From the NCBI RefSeq assembly GCF_014656095.1, contig NZ_BNBT01000049.1, positions 1 to 54,304 of the forward strand: a DNA stretch of 54,304 nucleotides, given 5' to 3'. The translations under genes and the position numbers were made by a program. Shown here piece by piece: positions 41,450 to 50,436 of the stretch. Positions within the stretch are counted from its first letter, which is position 1. The number at the start of each line of letters is the position of its first letter. The notes beneath the pieces were generated by a model that had not been told where the DNA came from, did no database searches, and saw only the letters and a list, made by a program, of their open reading frames with translations. This stretch comes from Streptomyces longispororuber. GTDB lineage: Bacteria > Actinomycetota > Actinomycetes > Streptomycetales > Streptomycetaceae.

Positions 41450-42426
41450 ATTCCGATGGCAGATCGTCGCGGCGCACCGGCGGCTCCCCCGAGCCCGCAC
41501 CGGTCACGCAGCCGCCGCCCCGCCCGCCCCTCGACCTGTCCCTGCTGCGCACCTTCCTGGCGGTGCACCGGTCCGGCTCGTTCACGGCGGCGGCGCGGCT
41601 GCTCGGCCTGTCGCAGCCGACGGTCACGACGCAGGTCCGCTCCCTGGAGCAGCAGCTCGGCCGGGAGCTGTTCGAGCGGCGGCCGCGCGGCGCCGTGCCC
41701 ACGTCGGTCGCCGACGAGCTGGCGTCCCAGGTCGCGGGCCCGCTGGACGCGCTCGCCGCGGTGGCCGACCGGGGTCCGCTCGCCCCGGCCAAGGCGCCCG
41801 ACCCGGTGCACCTGGCGGGCCCGGCGGAGCTGCTGTGCACGCGGGTGCTGCCCGCGCTGGCCCCGCTGACCGAGCGGGGGGTGCGGCTGCGGGTCACCCT
41901 GGGCCTGACCGACGAGCTCCTCGACGGGCTCCGCGGCGGCCGCTTCGACCTGGTGATCTCCACGATGCGGCTGCGCGGCCGCACCCTCAGCGCGGTGCCG
42001 CTGGCCGACGAGGAGTTCGTGCTGGTCGCCTCGCCCGCGTGGGCACAGCGCATCGGGCCGGACCGGGTCGCGGCGGAGGGTGCCGCCGCGCTGCGTGGGG
42101 TGCCGCTCGTCGCGTACGCCGAGGACCTGCCGATCGCCCGCCGCTACTGGTGGCACGTCTTCGGCGAGCGCCTCACCGCGCGGCCCGCGCTGACGGTGCC
42201 GGACCTGCGCGGTGTGCGCGCCGCGGTGGTGGCCGGGGCGGGCGTCACCGTCCTGCCGCGCTACCTGTGCCTGGACGAGCTGGCGTCCGGGGCGCTGGTG
42301 CCGCTGCTGCTGCCCGAGGACCCGCCGATCAACACCGGCTACCTGGCGCAGCGCCCGGGCACGCCGGACAACCCGCACGTGCGGCTCGTCCGTGACCGGC
42401 TGCTCCAGGCGGGCCCGTCGTGGTGA
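41437..42426 (+). CDS. LysR-family transcriptional regulator
   Basis: 329 aa from ATG 41437. A Ser/Pro-rich N-tail precedes the LysR winged HTH (about 32-92: LDLSLLRTFLAVHRSGSFTA, AARLLGLSQPTVTTQVRSLE, QQLGRELFERRPRG), and the periplasmic-binding-like effector domain spans about 120-325. The 31-residue N-tail is longer than normal for the family. It is divergent from the TetR/ALDH operon across 166 nt, so it may regulate it. Effector unknown. Confidence 0.9.
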   Translation: MPHRDSDGRSSRRTGGSPEPAPVTQPPPRPPLDLSLLRTFLAVHRSGSFTAAARLLGLSQPTVTTQVRSLEQQLGRELFERRPRGAVPTSVADELASQVAGPLDALAAVADRGPLAPAKAPDPVHLAGPAELLCTRVLPALAPLTERGVRLRVTLGLTDELLDGLRGGRFDLVISTMRLRGRTLSAVPLADEEFVLVASPAWAQRIGPDRVAAEGAAALRGVPLVAYAEDLPIARRYWWHVFGERLTARPALTVPDLRGVRAAVVAGAGVTVLPRYLCLDELASGALVPLLLPEDPPINTGYLAQRPGTPDNPHVRLVRDRLLQAGPSW

Positions 42427-42622
42427 CACCGGGCCGGGGCGGCGGCCCGGCGCGGCGTCGGGTCGCTGTCGGCCGGACGAAGGACGCCGTCACCTGCCCG
42501 GAGGCGGTCCGCATGCGGTGCGGTCCAGCGGCGCGTTGGCTCGTCGTCAGGTAGCACGGGTGTTTCCCGATCGCGGCGGCGCATGGGACGTACCGCCCCC
42601 CGTGCCACCGGAGGGCGGATTC

Positions 42623-43165
42623 ATGCGTACGACCCAGATATCCCTTCGCTCCGGCCTGACCGTCGCCGCCATGGCGCTGCCGCTGGCCCTGGGCGCCCCC
42701 GCGGCGCTCGCCGCCCAGGGGATCAGCGTGTCCGTGGACGGCAGCACCGTCCGGGCCACCACGACCGCCTGCTCCACCGGGGGCAAGGCCTCGCTGCTCA
42801 GCGACGGCGTGGCCAACTTCTCCCAGGGGCGGCAGGCGACCCTGGCGGGGGGCAGCGCCTCCTGGCAGAACGTGGCGCCGGGCACCCATACGGTCGTGGT
42901 CCTCTGCGACGACGGTACGACGGCGGGCTCGCAGGCCGTGACGGTCGGCGGCGCGCCACCCACGCCGACGGCACCGACGACACCGACGGTCGCGCCGACG
43001 ACCTCGTCGACCACGGCCCCCGCGCGCGGTGTGCGCGGCGGCCTCGGCGGCGCGGTCGAGAGCTACGGCACGGTGACGCTCGCCGCGGGCGGCGTCCTGG
43101 TGGCGGCGGCCGTGGGCGGCGGCGTGTGGTACGTGCGCCGCCGGACCGTCCGCAGTCACTTCTGA
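42623..43165 (+). CDS. secreted protein with C-terminal membrane anchor
   Basis: 180 aa from ATG 42623, with GGAGGG 7 nt upstream. Signal (LTVAAMALPLALGAPAALA, cut after ALA), a domain of about 80 residues with two Cys (TACSTGG and VVLCDDG), a Pro/Thr-rich stalk, and a C-terminal helix (TLAAGGVLVAAAVGGGVWY) followed by VRRRTVRSHF. Single-pass cell-surface layout, similar to the protein at 26217. No enzyme motif. Confidence 0.8.
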   Translation: MRTTQISLRSGLTVAAMALPLALGAPAALAAQGISVSVDGSTVRATTTACSTGGKASLLSDGVANFSQGRQATLAGGSASWQNVAPGTHTVVVLCDDGTTAGSQAVTVGGAPPTPTAPTTPTVAPTTSSTTAPARGVRGGLGGAVESYGTVTLAAGGVLVAAAVGGGVWYVRRRTVRSHF

Positions 43166-43410
43166 CCCCGTCGTCCCCGGACCGGACAGCCAGTCCGGCT
43201 CCCCCTCCCCTCCACCCGGCCGGTTCTCGGGGACCGGCCCCCGTCGCACCGGCCCGGGGCGCGCCCCGGGCCCTCCGGCTGCCGCCGTCCCGCCGCCCGC
43301 GGGACGGCGGCGGCGCGTACGGGACCCTCGCGGGCCCGGACCCGTGACGGCCCTCTTGTCCGCCCCGCCCGCGCGCCATACCGTCCTCCCAGCCGACCGG
43401 GAGGACCGCC

Positions 43411-44154
43411 ATGTCACGACCGCTCAGCGTCCAGTTGTACTCCGTGCGCGCCCCGCTCGCGGCCGACCGCGCCGGGACCCTGGAGCGCCTCGCGGCGATG
43501 GGGTACGGCGCGGTGGAGGCGTTCGACGTGGACGACGACCCGGCGGGGCTCCGGCGGCTCGCCGACGGCCTGGGCCTCGTCGTGTCGGGCGCGCACGTCG
43601 GGCAGGCGCTCGGGGCGGACCCGGACGCCGCCCTCGACGCGGTCGCGGGTCTCGGCACCACCCTCGCCGTGATCCCCGCGGGCTTCCCGCGGGAGGAGTT
43701 CACCACCCGCGACGGGCTCGCCCGGACCGCGGAGCGCCTCAACTCCCTCGCCGGTACGGCCGCCCGGCACGGCCTCCGGCTCGGCTACCACAACCACTGG
43801 TGGGAGCTGGAGCCGCGCGTCGCAGGACGGCACGCCCTCGACGTGCTCGCCGAGTTCCTCGCCCCGGAGGTGTTCCTGGAGGTCGACACCTACTGGGCGG
43901 CGGTCGGCGGCGCGGACGTGCCCGCCCTGCTCGGCCGCCTCGGCGACCGTGTGCAGGCCTTGCACCTCAAGGACGGCCCGGGCACGAAGGACGACCCGAA
44001 CGTCGCGGTGGGCGGCGGCACGATGCCGGTGCCCGAGCTGCTCGCGGCGGCCCCGGACGCCTGGCGGGTGGTGGAGTTCGACGCGTGCGCGGGCGATGTG
44101 TTCGGCGAGCTGGCGGCCAGCCGCGCCTACCTCGACGCGCTGGCGGCGGTGTGA
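43411..44154 (+). CDS. sugar phosphate isomerase/epimerase (xylose isomerase-like TIM barrel)
   Basis: 247 aa. The AP-endonuclease-2/xylose-isomerase-like barrel is indicated by VQLYSVRAPL at strand 1, GLRLGYHNHWWELEP with a metal-binding His, VFLEVDTYWAAVGG with a Glu and Asp, and ALHLKDGPG with a further His. It acts on a sugar or polyol. It overlaps the next gene by 4 nt (GTGA), so the two are translationally coupled and act in one pathway, perhaps inositol or an uncommon sugar. Confidence 0.9.
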   Translation: MSRPLSVQLYSVRAPLAADRAGTLERLAAMGYGAVEAFDVDDDPAGLRRLADGLGLVVSGAHVGQALGADPDAALDAVAGLGTTLAVIPAGFPREEFTTRDGLARTAERLNSLAGTAARHGLRLGYHNHWWELEPRVAGRHALDVLAEFLAPEVFLEVDTYWAAVGGADVPALLGRLGDRVQALHLKDGPGTKDDPNVAVGGGTMPVPELLAAAPDAWRVVEFDACAGDVFGELAASRAYLDALAAV

Positions 44155-45281
44155 GCACCGGCCCGGTCGGCGTCGCCGTCGTCGGGGCCGGCGTCATCAG
44201 CGCCGAGTACCTGCGGACCCTGAGCGGCTTCCCCGACGTACGGCTGCTGGCCGTCGCCGACCTCGACGGCGGGCGGGCGGCCGCCGCGGCCCGCGCCCAC
44301 GGCATACCGCTGCACGGGGACGTGCCCACCGTCCTGGCCGAGCCGGACGTCGAGCTCGTCGTCAACCTCACCGTGCCCGCGGCCCACGCGCCGGTCGCCG
44401 CCGCGGCCCTGCGCGCGGGCAAGCACGTGTACGGCGAGAAGCCGCTGACGCCCACGCCCGCCGAGGCGGAGAAGCTCATCGCCGACGCCTCCGAGCGCGG
44501 TCTGATGCTCGGCGGGGCACCGGACACGTTCCTGGGCGCGGGCCTGCAGTCGGCGCTGCGGGCGATCCGGGCGGGGCACATCGGCACCCCGGTCGCGGCG
44601 ACGACGACGGTGCAGAGCCTCGGCCCCGAGTCCTGGCACCCGGACCCGGCCTTCCTCTACCAGGCGGGCGCGGGGCCGCTTTTCGACCTCGGCCCGTACT
44701 ACCTGACGGCCCTGGTGGCGCTCTTCGGCAGCGTGTCGCGGGTGGCGGCGACGGGGGCCCGGGCGCGGGCGCGGCGCACGGTCGGGTCGGGTCCGAAGGC
44801 CGGACAGTCGTTCCCCGTGGACGTACCGACGCACGTGACCGCGCTCCTGGAGTTCGCCTCGGGGGCGAGCGCCGTCTCGACGTTCAGCTTCGACAGCGCC
44901 GTGCCGCGCGTCCGCTTCGAGGTCGTCGGCACGGAGGGCACGCTCGCGGTGCCGGACCCGAACACCTTCCGCGGCCCGCTGCGGCTGCGCCCGAACGGCT
45001 CCGCCGACTGGCGCGAACTCGCCGTCCGGGGGCGGACGGAGGGGCGCGGCCTCGGCGTCCTGGACATGGCCCGCGCGATCCGCGCCGGCGACGGCCGGAT
45101 CGTGCCCGGCACCCGGAGCACCCACCGCGCCTCGGGGGCCCTGGCCTTCCACGTCCTGCAGACCATGACGGCCGTCACGGAGTCCGCCGCCCGGTCGCAG
45201 TTCGTCCCGCTCGCCGCGCAGGTCGTCCCTCCGGCGCCGCTCCCCGAGGACTGGGACCCGACGGCGGCGACCCTGGGGTGA
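44151..45281 (+). CDS. Gfo/Idh/MocA-family oxidoreductase
   Basis: 376 aa from GTG 44151. GVAVVGAGVISAEYLRTL is the N-terminal Rossmann motif; the catalytic Lys is in KHVYGEKPLTPTPAEAEKLI, the conserved EKP motif. The substrate domain has a GPLFDLGPYYLTALVALFG strand with acid and Tyr residues. It oxidises or reduces a sugar or cyclitol with NAD(P). Coupled to the isomerase upstream. Confidence 0.92.
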   Translation: MSTGPVGVAVVGAGVISAEYLRTLSGFPDVRLLAVADLDGGRAAAAARAHGIPLHGDVPTVLAEPDVELVVNLTVPAAHAPVAAAALRAGKHVYGEKPLTPTPAEAEKLIADASERGLMLGGAPDTFLGAGLQSALRAIRAGHIGTPVAATTTVQSLGPESWHPDPAFLYQAGAGPLFDLGPYYLTALVALFGSVSRVAATGARARARRTVGSGPKAGQSFPVDVPTHVTALLEFASGASAVSTFSFDSAVPRVRFEVVGTEGTLAVPDPNTFRGPLRLRPNGSADWRELAVRGRTEGRGLGVLDMARAIRAGDGRIVPGTRSTHRASGALAFHVLQTMTAVTESAARSQFVPLAAQVVPPAPLPEDWDPTAATLG

Positions 45282-45309
45282 GCGCGCGGGGTCCGGGCAG
45301 CACCCGGTC

Positions 45310-45888
45310 TCAGGATTCGGCGCGGCCCTCGGCGAGGTCCGCGGTGTCCTCGGCGAGGTCCCCGGAGAGGTCCTCCAGCGTCCGTGCCAGCCACCGCGTC
45401 CAGAACGTCTCCAGGTCGATCCCGGCCCGCAGGACCGCGTGCCGCAGCCGGTCCTCGACCGCGTCGAGGCCGGGCGGGAAGTCGCGGCGCTCGATCTCCT
45501 CGTACTCCGCGAGCCGGTCGCGGTGGAGTTCCAGGTGGCGGCGCAGGTCCGCCCCGATGCCGTCGGTGCCGACCACGGCGGCCGCGCGCAGCCGCAGCAG
45601 CAGGGCGTCGCGCATCGGCTTGGGGTCCTGGCCCTCGGCGGTCCAGCGGGACAGCTCGGCGCGGCCCCCGGGCAGTACCTCGTACCGCTTCTTCTGGCCG
45701 CGGGTCGTCTGCTCGGACGGCAGGGCCCGGATCAGCCCGGCACGCTCCAGCTTTCCCAGCTCCCGGTAGATCTGCTGGTGCGTGGCCGACCAGAAGTAGC
45801 CGATCGACAGGTCGAAGCGGCGGGTCAGCTCCAGACCCGAGGACGGCTTCTCGAGCAGGGCGGTGAGGATGGCGTGCGGGAGTGACAT
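45310..45888 (-). CDS. PadR-family transcriptional regulator
   Basis: 192 aa. The N-terminal winged helix (LPHAILTALLEKPSSGLELT, then ATHQQIYRELGKLERAGLIR, wing RGQKKRYEVLPGGR) is followed by a C-terminal helical domain. It lies 52 nt downstream of the 2,4-dienoyl-CoA reductase gene on the same strand and may be in its operon and control it. Candidate operator at 48047. Confidence 0.9.
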   Translation of the reverse strand: MSLPHAILTALLEKPSSGLELTRRFDLSIGYFWSATHQQIYRELGKLERAGLIRALPSEQTTRGQKKRYEVLPGGRAELSRWTAEGQDPKPMRDALLLRLRAAAVVGTDGIGADLRRHLELHRDRLAEYEEIERRDFPPGLDAVEDRLRHAVLRAGIDLETFWTRWLARTLEDLSGDLAEDTADLAEGRAES

Positions 45889-45940
45889 GCGGGCATCCTA
45901 GGGACGCCGGGCGCGGTGGCGCCCGGCGCCGCCGGTGGGG

Positions 45941-47971
45941 TCACAGCGCGGCGGCCAGTTCCGTTCCCTGCTTGACGGCGCGCTTGGCGTCGAGTTCGGC
46001 CGCGACGTCGGCGCCCCCGATGAGGTGCGCGGTCACGCCCGCGGCGAGCAGGTCCTCGTACAGCTCGCGCCGGGGTTCCTGGCCCGCGCAGAGCACGACC
46101 GTGTCGACGGGCAGGGTCCGCGGGGTGCCGTCGACGGTGAGGTGCAGGCCCTCGTCGTCGATGCGGTCGTACTGCGCGCCCGCGACCGTCCTGACACCGC
46201 GGTGGCGCAGCTCGGCGCGGTGGATCCAGCCCGTGGTCTTGCCGAGGCCCGCGCCGACCTTGGTCCGCTTGCGCTGGACGAGGTGGACGGTGCGCGGCGG
46301 CAGCGGCCGCTCGGGCTCGGTGAGGCCGCCGCGCTCGCGGTAGTCGAGGTCGACGCCCCAGTGCCGGAAGTACGTCGCGGGGTCGAGGTTGGCCTTGTCG
46401 CCGGTGTCGGTGAGGTACTCCGCGACGTCGACGCCGATGCCGCCCGCGCCGATGATCGCGACCCGGTCGCCGACGGGCGCGCCGTCGCGCAGGACGTCCA
46501 GGTAGCCGACGACGCTCGGGTGGTCGACGCCCGGGATGTCGGGGACGCGGGGCGTGACGCCGGTGGCCAGGACGATGTCGTCGTACCCGGCGGCGACGAG
46601 CGCGTCCGCGGTCACGTACGTGTTCAGCCGTACGTCGACGCCGCGCAGGTCGAGCTGGGTGCGGTAGTAGCGCAGCGTCTCGTCGAACTCCTGCTTGCCG
46701 GGCACCCTGCGGGCGACGTCGAGCTGGCCGCCGATCTCGGGCGCGGCGTCGTACAGGGTGACGTGGTGGCCGCGCTCGGCGGCCGAGACCGCGCAGGCGA
46801 GTCCGGCGGGGCCCGCGCCGACGACGGCGACGCGCTTGGCGTGGCGGGTGGGGCCGAGGACCAGCTCGGTCTCGTGGCAGGCGCGCGGGTTGACCAGGCA
46901 GGAGGTGATCTGGAGGTTGAAGGTGTGGTCGAGGCAGGCCTGGTTGCAGCCGATGCAGGTGTTGATGGCGTCCGGCTGCCCCTGGGCGGCCTTGGCGACG
47001 AAGTCCGGGTCGGCGAGGAGCGGGCGGGCCAGGGAGACCATGTCGGCGGCGCCCTCGGCGAGCAACTGCTCGGCGAGCTCGGGGGTGTTGATGCGGTTGG
47101 TGGTCACCAGCGGTACGGAGACCTGTCCCATGAGCTTCTTGGTGACGAAGGCGAAGGCGCCGCGCGGCACGGGTGTGGCGATGGTGGGCACGCGGGCCTC
47201 GTGCCAGCCGATGCCGGTGTTGATGATGCTGGCGCCCGCGGCCTCGATCTCCCGGGCCAGGTGGACGACCTCGTCGAGCGTGGAGCCGCCGGGCACGAGG
47301 TCCAGCATGGACAGGCGGTAGACGATGATGAAGTCGTCCCCGAGGCGCTCGCGGGTGCGGCGCACGATCTCGACGGGGAAGCGGATGCGGTTCTCGTAGG
47401 AGCCGCCCCAGCGGTCGGTGCGGCGGTTGGTCGGGGCCGCGATGAACTCGTTGATCAGATAGCCCTCGGAGCCCATGATCTCGACGCCGTCGTAGCCCGC
47501 GGACCGGGCGAGGACGGCGGCGCGGACGAAGTCCTCGACGGTCCGCTCGACCTCGTCGTCCTCCAGGGCGCGCGGCAGGTGCGGGCTGATCGGCGCCTGG
47601 ATCGCGCTCGGCGCGACCAGGTCCGGGTGGTAGGCGTACCGCCCGAAGTGCAGGATCTGCATCGCGATCCTCCCGCCCTCGCGGTGCACGGCGGCGGTGA
47701 CGGGCGCGTGCCGCTCGGCCTCCGCCTCCGTGGTGAGCTTCGCGCCGCCCTCCCAGGGGCGGCCCTCCTCGTTCGGCGCGATGCCGCCGGTGACGATGAG
47801 GCCGACGCCGCCGCGGGCCCGGGTCGCGTAGAACTCGGCCATGCGCGCGAACCCGCCGGGCGCCTCTTCGAGGCCCACGTGCATGGAGCCCATCAGGACC
47901 CGGTTGGGCAGCGTGGTGAAGCCCAGGTCGAGCGGGCTCAGCAGGTGCGGGTAGCGGCTCGGGGAGTCCAT
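45941..47971 (-). CDS. fadH: NADPH-dependent 2,4-dienoyl-CoA reductase
   Basis: 676 aa. An FMN-binding TIM barrel (about 1-360) with GYDGVEIMGSEGYLINEFIA and TNRRTDRWGGSYENRIRF is followed by the [4Fe-4S] motif CIGCNQACLDHTF and TSCLVNP (C-x2-C-x3-C-x11-C) and the FAD/NADPH part: VAVVGAGPAGLACAVSAAE, then VAIIGAGGIGVDVAEYL. This matches FadH, which reduces 2,4-dienoyl-CoA in beta-oxidation of unsaturated fatty acids. Old Yellow Enzyme-like relatives share this plan, so substrate is less certain than fold. A 20-bp palindrome lies 76 nt upstream. Confidence 0.93.
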   Translation of the reverse strand: MDSPSRYPHLLSPLDLGFTTLPNRVLMGSMHVGLEEAPGGFARMAEFYATRARGGVGLIVTGGIAPNEEGRPWEGGAKLTTEAEAERHAPVTAAVHREGGRIAMQILHFGRYAYHPDLVAPSAIQAPISPHLPRALEDDEVERTVEDFVRAAVLARSAGYDGVEIMGSEGYLINEFIAAPTNRRTDRWGGSYENRIRFPVEIVRRTRERLGDDFIIVYRLSMLDLVPGGSTLDEVVHLAREIEAAGASIINTGIGWHEARVPTIATPVPRGAFAFVTKKLMGQVSVPLVTTNRINTPELAEQLLAEGAADMVSLARPLLADPDFVAKAAQGQPDAINTCIGCNQACLDHTFNLQITSCLVNPRACHETELVLGPTRHAKRVAVVGAGPAGLACAVSAAERGHHVTLYDAAPEIGGQLDVARRVPGKQEFDETLRYYRTQLDLRGVDVRLNTYVTADALVAAGYDDIVLATGVTPRVPDIPGVDHPSVVGYLDVLRDGAPVGDRVAIIGAGGIGVDVAEYLTDTGDKANLDPATYFRHWGVDLDYRERGGLTEPERPLPPRTVHLVQRKRTKVGAGLGKTTGWIHRAELRHRGVRTVAGAQYDRIDDEGLHLTVDGTPRTLPVDTVVLCAGQEPRRELYEDLLAAGVTAHLIGGADVAAELDAKRAVKQGTELAAAL

Positions 47972-48046
47972 GCGGCCTCTTTCGTAGGCGGGTGCGCGGG
48001 CGCGCGACCGCGCGGCGTCAGGTCAGTTGTAGGACAGCCCTCCTCT

Positions 48047-48066
48047 TTGTGCAACTAGTTGCACAA
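48047..48066. promoter_or_regulatory. perfect 20-bp palindrome upstream of fadH
   Basis: TTGTGCAACTAGTTGCACAA is a perfect palindrome in the region between fadH and the 48182 gene. It fits a dimeric repressor operator. The PadR gene at 45310 is the only regulator in the unit, but pairing is inferred. Confidence 0.72.
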
Positions 48067-48181
48067 GAACCGGGACGCACCTCACACCCGGCCCGCGGGG
48101 CCCGGCCGGAATGCCCGCCCGGAGGACCCGGGCGGAGGGTGGAGATCCCCCCGGGGCCCTCGCGGGGCCCCGGCCGTCGCC

Positions 48182-48718
48182 TCACTCCCCCGGCGCGTTG
48201 TCCTGCAGGAACCGCTCCACCTCGCTGGCCACCCCCGCCTTCGCCGTCGACGCCCGGGCCCCCACCCGCGTCGACGCCTCGTGCACGCCGAGGCCGCCGA
48301 CCCAGACGTAGCCGAACGACGGCTCGCCGTCGATCCGCGGGCTGATCTGGACGTCCACCTGCTTGAGCTTGGCGACCGGCGCCGCCGCGTACAGCGTGGC
48401 CGTGACCCGCCGCTGCGGATACAGGTTGAAGTCCCGGATGACGACCGATCCGTACTCGTCGACGAACGCGCCGTGCCCGTCCCGGCCCACGCGCACGTCG
48501 TAGTGCCACGGATGGTCGTGCAGGTCGATGGTGACGAACGCGCGGCCGCGGTTCTCGAAGGTGACGTCGAAGGCGACGTAGGTCAGGCCCTTGGCGTCCT
48601 CGTCCCGCCCCCGCCTGGGCACGGCCCGCTTGAGGCCGTGCACGCGCACGCGCAGCCCCGACAACTCCGCGGACCGGTAGTCCTGCCAGTCCCCGACGAC
48701 GTTCGGTACGTCCATCAT
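48182..48718 (-). CDS. hypothetical protein with beta-rich fold
   Basis: 178 aa from ATG 48718, preceded by GAAGGG. No family recognised. It has no signal peptide or membrane segment. Alternating strands such as LTYVAFDVTFENRGRAFVTI, WHYDVRVGRDG and RRVTATLYAAAPVAKLKQVD suggest an immunoglobulin-like beta-sandwich, as in DUF4352-type proteins, and the last 30 residues are helical. No enzyme motif is visible. It is on the same strand as fadH, upstream of it. Confidence 0.7.
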   Translation of the reverse strand: MMDVPNVVGDWQDYRSAELSGLRVRVHGLKRAVPRRGRDEDAKGLTYVAFDVTFENRGRAFVTIDLHDHPWHYDVRVGRDGHGAFVDEYGSVVIRDFNLYPQRRVTATLYAAAPVAKLKQVDVQISPRIDGEPSFGYVWVGGLGVHEASTRVGARASTAKAGVASEVERFLQDNAPGE

Positions 48719-49069
48719 CCCCACCCTTCGGTCGGCACAAGGCTAGAAACGAGCTGCCCCTCTGACCATTCCCCACGTGATCATTACCGGCCGGAGGGGC
48801 CGGTTATCCACGGGCGCACGCGTGTCCGACGACTTCTCGCCGCCGGCCCGGCGCCCGTGGCGCGCACGCACGGGTCCCGCGTGAACCGGAGCGGCCCCTG
48901 CGCCCGCCGGGACCGCGGCCCGCGCGCGCCCGGCCGGTCACGCACCGCACACGGGGCCTGTCCGGGCGCCGGGACGGCGTCAGCGCCCTGTCCGAAAACC
49001 GCCAGCCGCGCGCCGTCGCACGGCGCAGACTGATCACGAAGGAAGCAGAGGAAGCGAAAGAGGCGAAGG
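48719..49069. other. 351-nt intergenic stretch before the alkyltransferase gene
   Basis: No gene seen. It is G/C-rich with one DnaA-box-like 9-mer (TTATCCACG, 48804-48812) that is isolated. The 34 nt before the next start are almost all purine (GAAGGAAGCAGAGGAAGCG onward) and contain the ribosome binding site. Confidence 0.6.
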
Positions 49070-49567
49070 ATGACCGTCCACACCACCCTCGACAGCCCGC
49101 TGGGCGAGCTGCTGCTCGTCGGCGAGGCCTCGGCCACCGCCAAGGGCGGCACGGCGCTCGTGTCCCTGTCCGTGCCCGGGCAGAAGGGCGGCGCGGTCGT
49201 CCAGGACGGCTGGATCCGCGACGACGCCGCGTTCGCCGAGATCGCCGGGCAGTTGCGCGCGTACTTCGCGGGCACCCTGACGCGGTTCGACGTCGAGTAC
49301 GCCCCCGGCGCCGGTACGGACTTCCAGCGCCGGGTCTGGGGCGCCCTCGACTCCGTGCCGTACGGCACCACGACCACGTACGGGGCCCTTGCCGCCCGGC
49401 TCGGCCTGTCCCGCGCCGCCGTACGGGCCCTCGGCACCGCCATCGGCCGCAACCCGGTCCTCGTGGTGCGCCCGTGCCACCGGGTGATCGGCGCGGACGG
49501 TTCCCTGACCGGGTACGCGGGCGGCCTGGACCGCAAGCGCCGCCTCCTGGACCTGGAGGCGGCGTGA
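49070..49567 (+). CDS. ogt: methylated-DNA-protein-cysteine methyltransferase
   Basis: 165 aa. The C-terminal active-site motif VRPCHRVIG holds the acceptor Cys; TDFQRRVWGALDSVPYGTTT, YGALAARLGLSRAAVRALG and AIGRNPV make up the DNA-binding wing and helix. It removes O6-alkyl groups from guanine in a suicide reaction. It overlaps the next gene by 4 nt (GTGA), so it is co-translated with a 2OG-Fe(II) oxygenase, a direct-reversal repair pair. Confidence 0.93.
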   Translation: MTVHTTLDSPLGELLLVGEASATAKGGTALVSLSVPGQKGGAVVQDGWIRDDAAFAEIAGQLRAYFAGTLTRFDVEYAPGAGTDFQRRVWGALDSVPYGTTTTYGALAARLGLSRAAVRALGTAIGRNPVLVVRPCHRVIGADGSLTGYAGGLDRKRRLLDLEAA

Positions 49568-50352
49568 CCCGCGCCGCGGCCGCCCGGTCCGGGGCCCGTG
49601 CGAGTACGGAGGCCGCGGCCGGGCCCGGTGGCGGAGCGCGTGCGGCGGCCGGTCCCGCCGCCCGGGTCGACGCCGTGGACTGGCACGGTGTCGCCGCCGG
49701 GCTCGACGCCGACGGCTGCGCCCTGACGTCCGCGCTGCTCACACCCGCGGAGTGCGGGCGGATCGCCGCGCTGTACGAGGACGAAGGCCTCTTCCGCACC
49801 ACCGTCGACATGGCCCGGCACCGCTTCGGCTCGGGCCGGTACCGCTACTTCGGCCATGACCTGCCGGCGCCGGTCGCCGAGCTGCGGGCCGCGCTCTACC
49901 CCCGGCTGCTGCCCGTCGCCCGGGAGTGGGCCGCCCGGCTCGGCCGCCCCGCGCCCTGGCCGGACGACCTCGGCACCTGGATCGAGCAGTGCCACGCCGC
50001 GGGCCAGGCCAAGTCCGCGCAGATCCTGCTGCGCTACGAGAGCGGCGACTGGAACGCGCTGCACCGCGACGTCTTCGGCGACCTCGTCTTCCCCCTCCAG
50101 GTCGTCATCGGCCTCGACGTCCACGGCGCCGACTACACCGGCGGCGAGTTCCTGCTCGTCGAGCAGCGGCCGCGGGCCCAGTCCCGGGGCACCGTCACCG
50201 TGCTGCCGCAGGGCCACGGCCTGGTGTTCACCACCCGCGACCGCCCGGTGCGCTCCGCCCGCGGCTGGTCGGCGGCCCCGGTCCGGCACGGCGTGAGCAC
50301 GGTCCACTCGGGCCTGCGCCGGGCGCTCGGGCTGGTGTTCCACGACGCGTAG
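49564..50352 (+). CDS. 2-oxoglutarate/Fe(II)-dependent oxygenase (AlkB-like)
   Basis: 262 aa from GTG 49564, after an Ala/Gly-rich N-tail of about 35 residues. The iron ligands appear as HRD in WNALHRDVFGDLVFPLQVVI and the second His in RHGVSTVHSG, with 2OG-binding Arg in the same C-terminal segment (LRRALGLVFHDA). GEFLLVEQRPRAQSR lies between them. AlkB-type enzymes oxidise alkyl groups off damaged bases. The overlap with ogt supports DNA repair, but protein or small-molecule hydroxylation is an alternative. Confidence 0.82.
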   Translation: MTRAAAARSGARASTEAAAGPGGGARAAAGPAARVDAVDWHGVAAGLDADGCALTSALLTPAECGRIAALYEDEGLFRTTVDMARHRFGSGRYRYFGHDLPAPVAELRAALYPRLLPVAREWAARLGRPAPWPDDLGTWIEQCHAAGQAKSAQILLRYESGDWNALHRDVFGDLVFPLQVVIGLDVHGADYTGGEFLLVEQRPRAQSRGTVTVLPQGHGLVFTTRDRPVRSARGWSAAPVRHGVSTVHSGLRRALGLVFHDA

Positions 50353-50436
50353 CGCGTCCGCGCACCGGCCGGTCGTCGGCTGGAACGACACCACCAGCCA
50401 CGCCGCCGCGCCCGACGGGGTCGCGGCCCCGCCGGG

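Noticed and set aside
48804..48812. DnaA box TTATCCACG as part of an origin
   Set aside because: Only one box is present, and there is no dnaA, dnaN or box cluster nearby.
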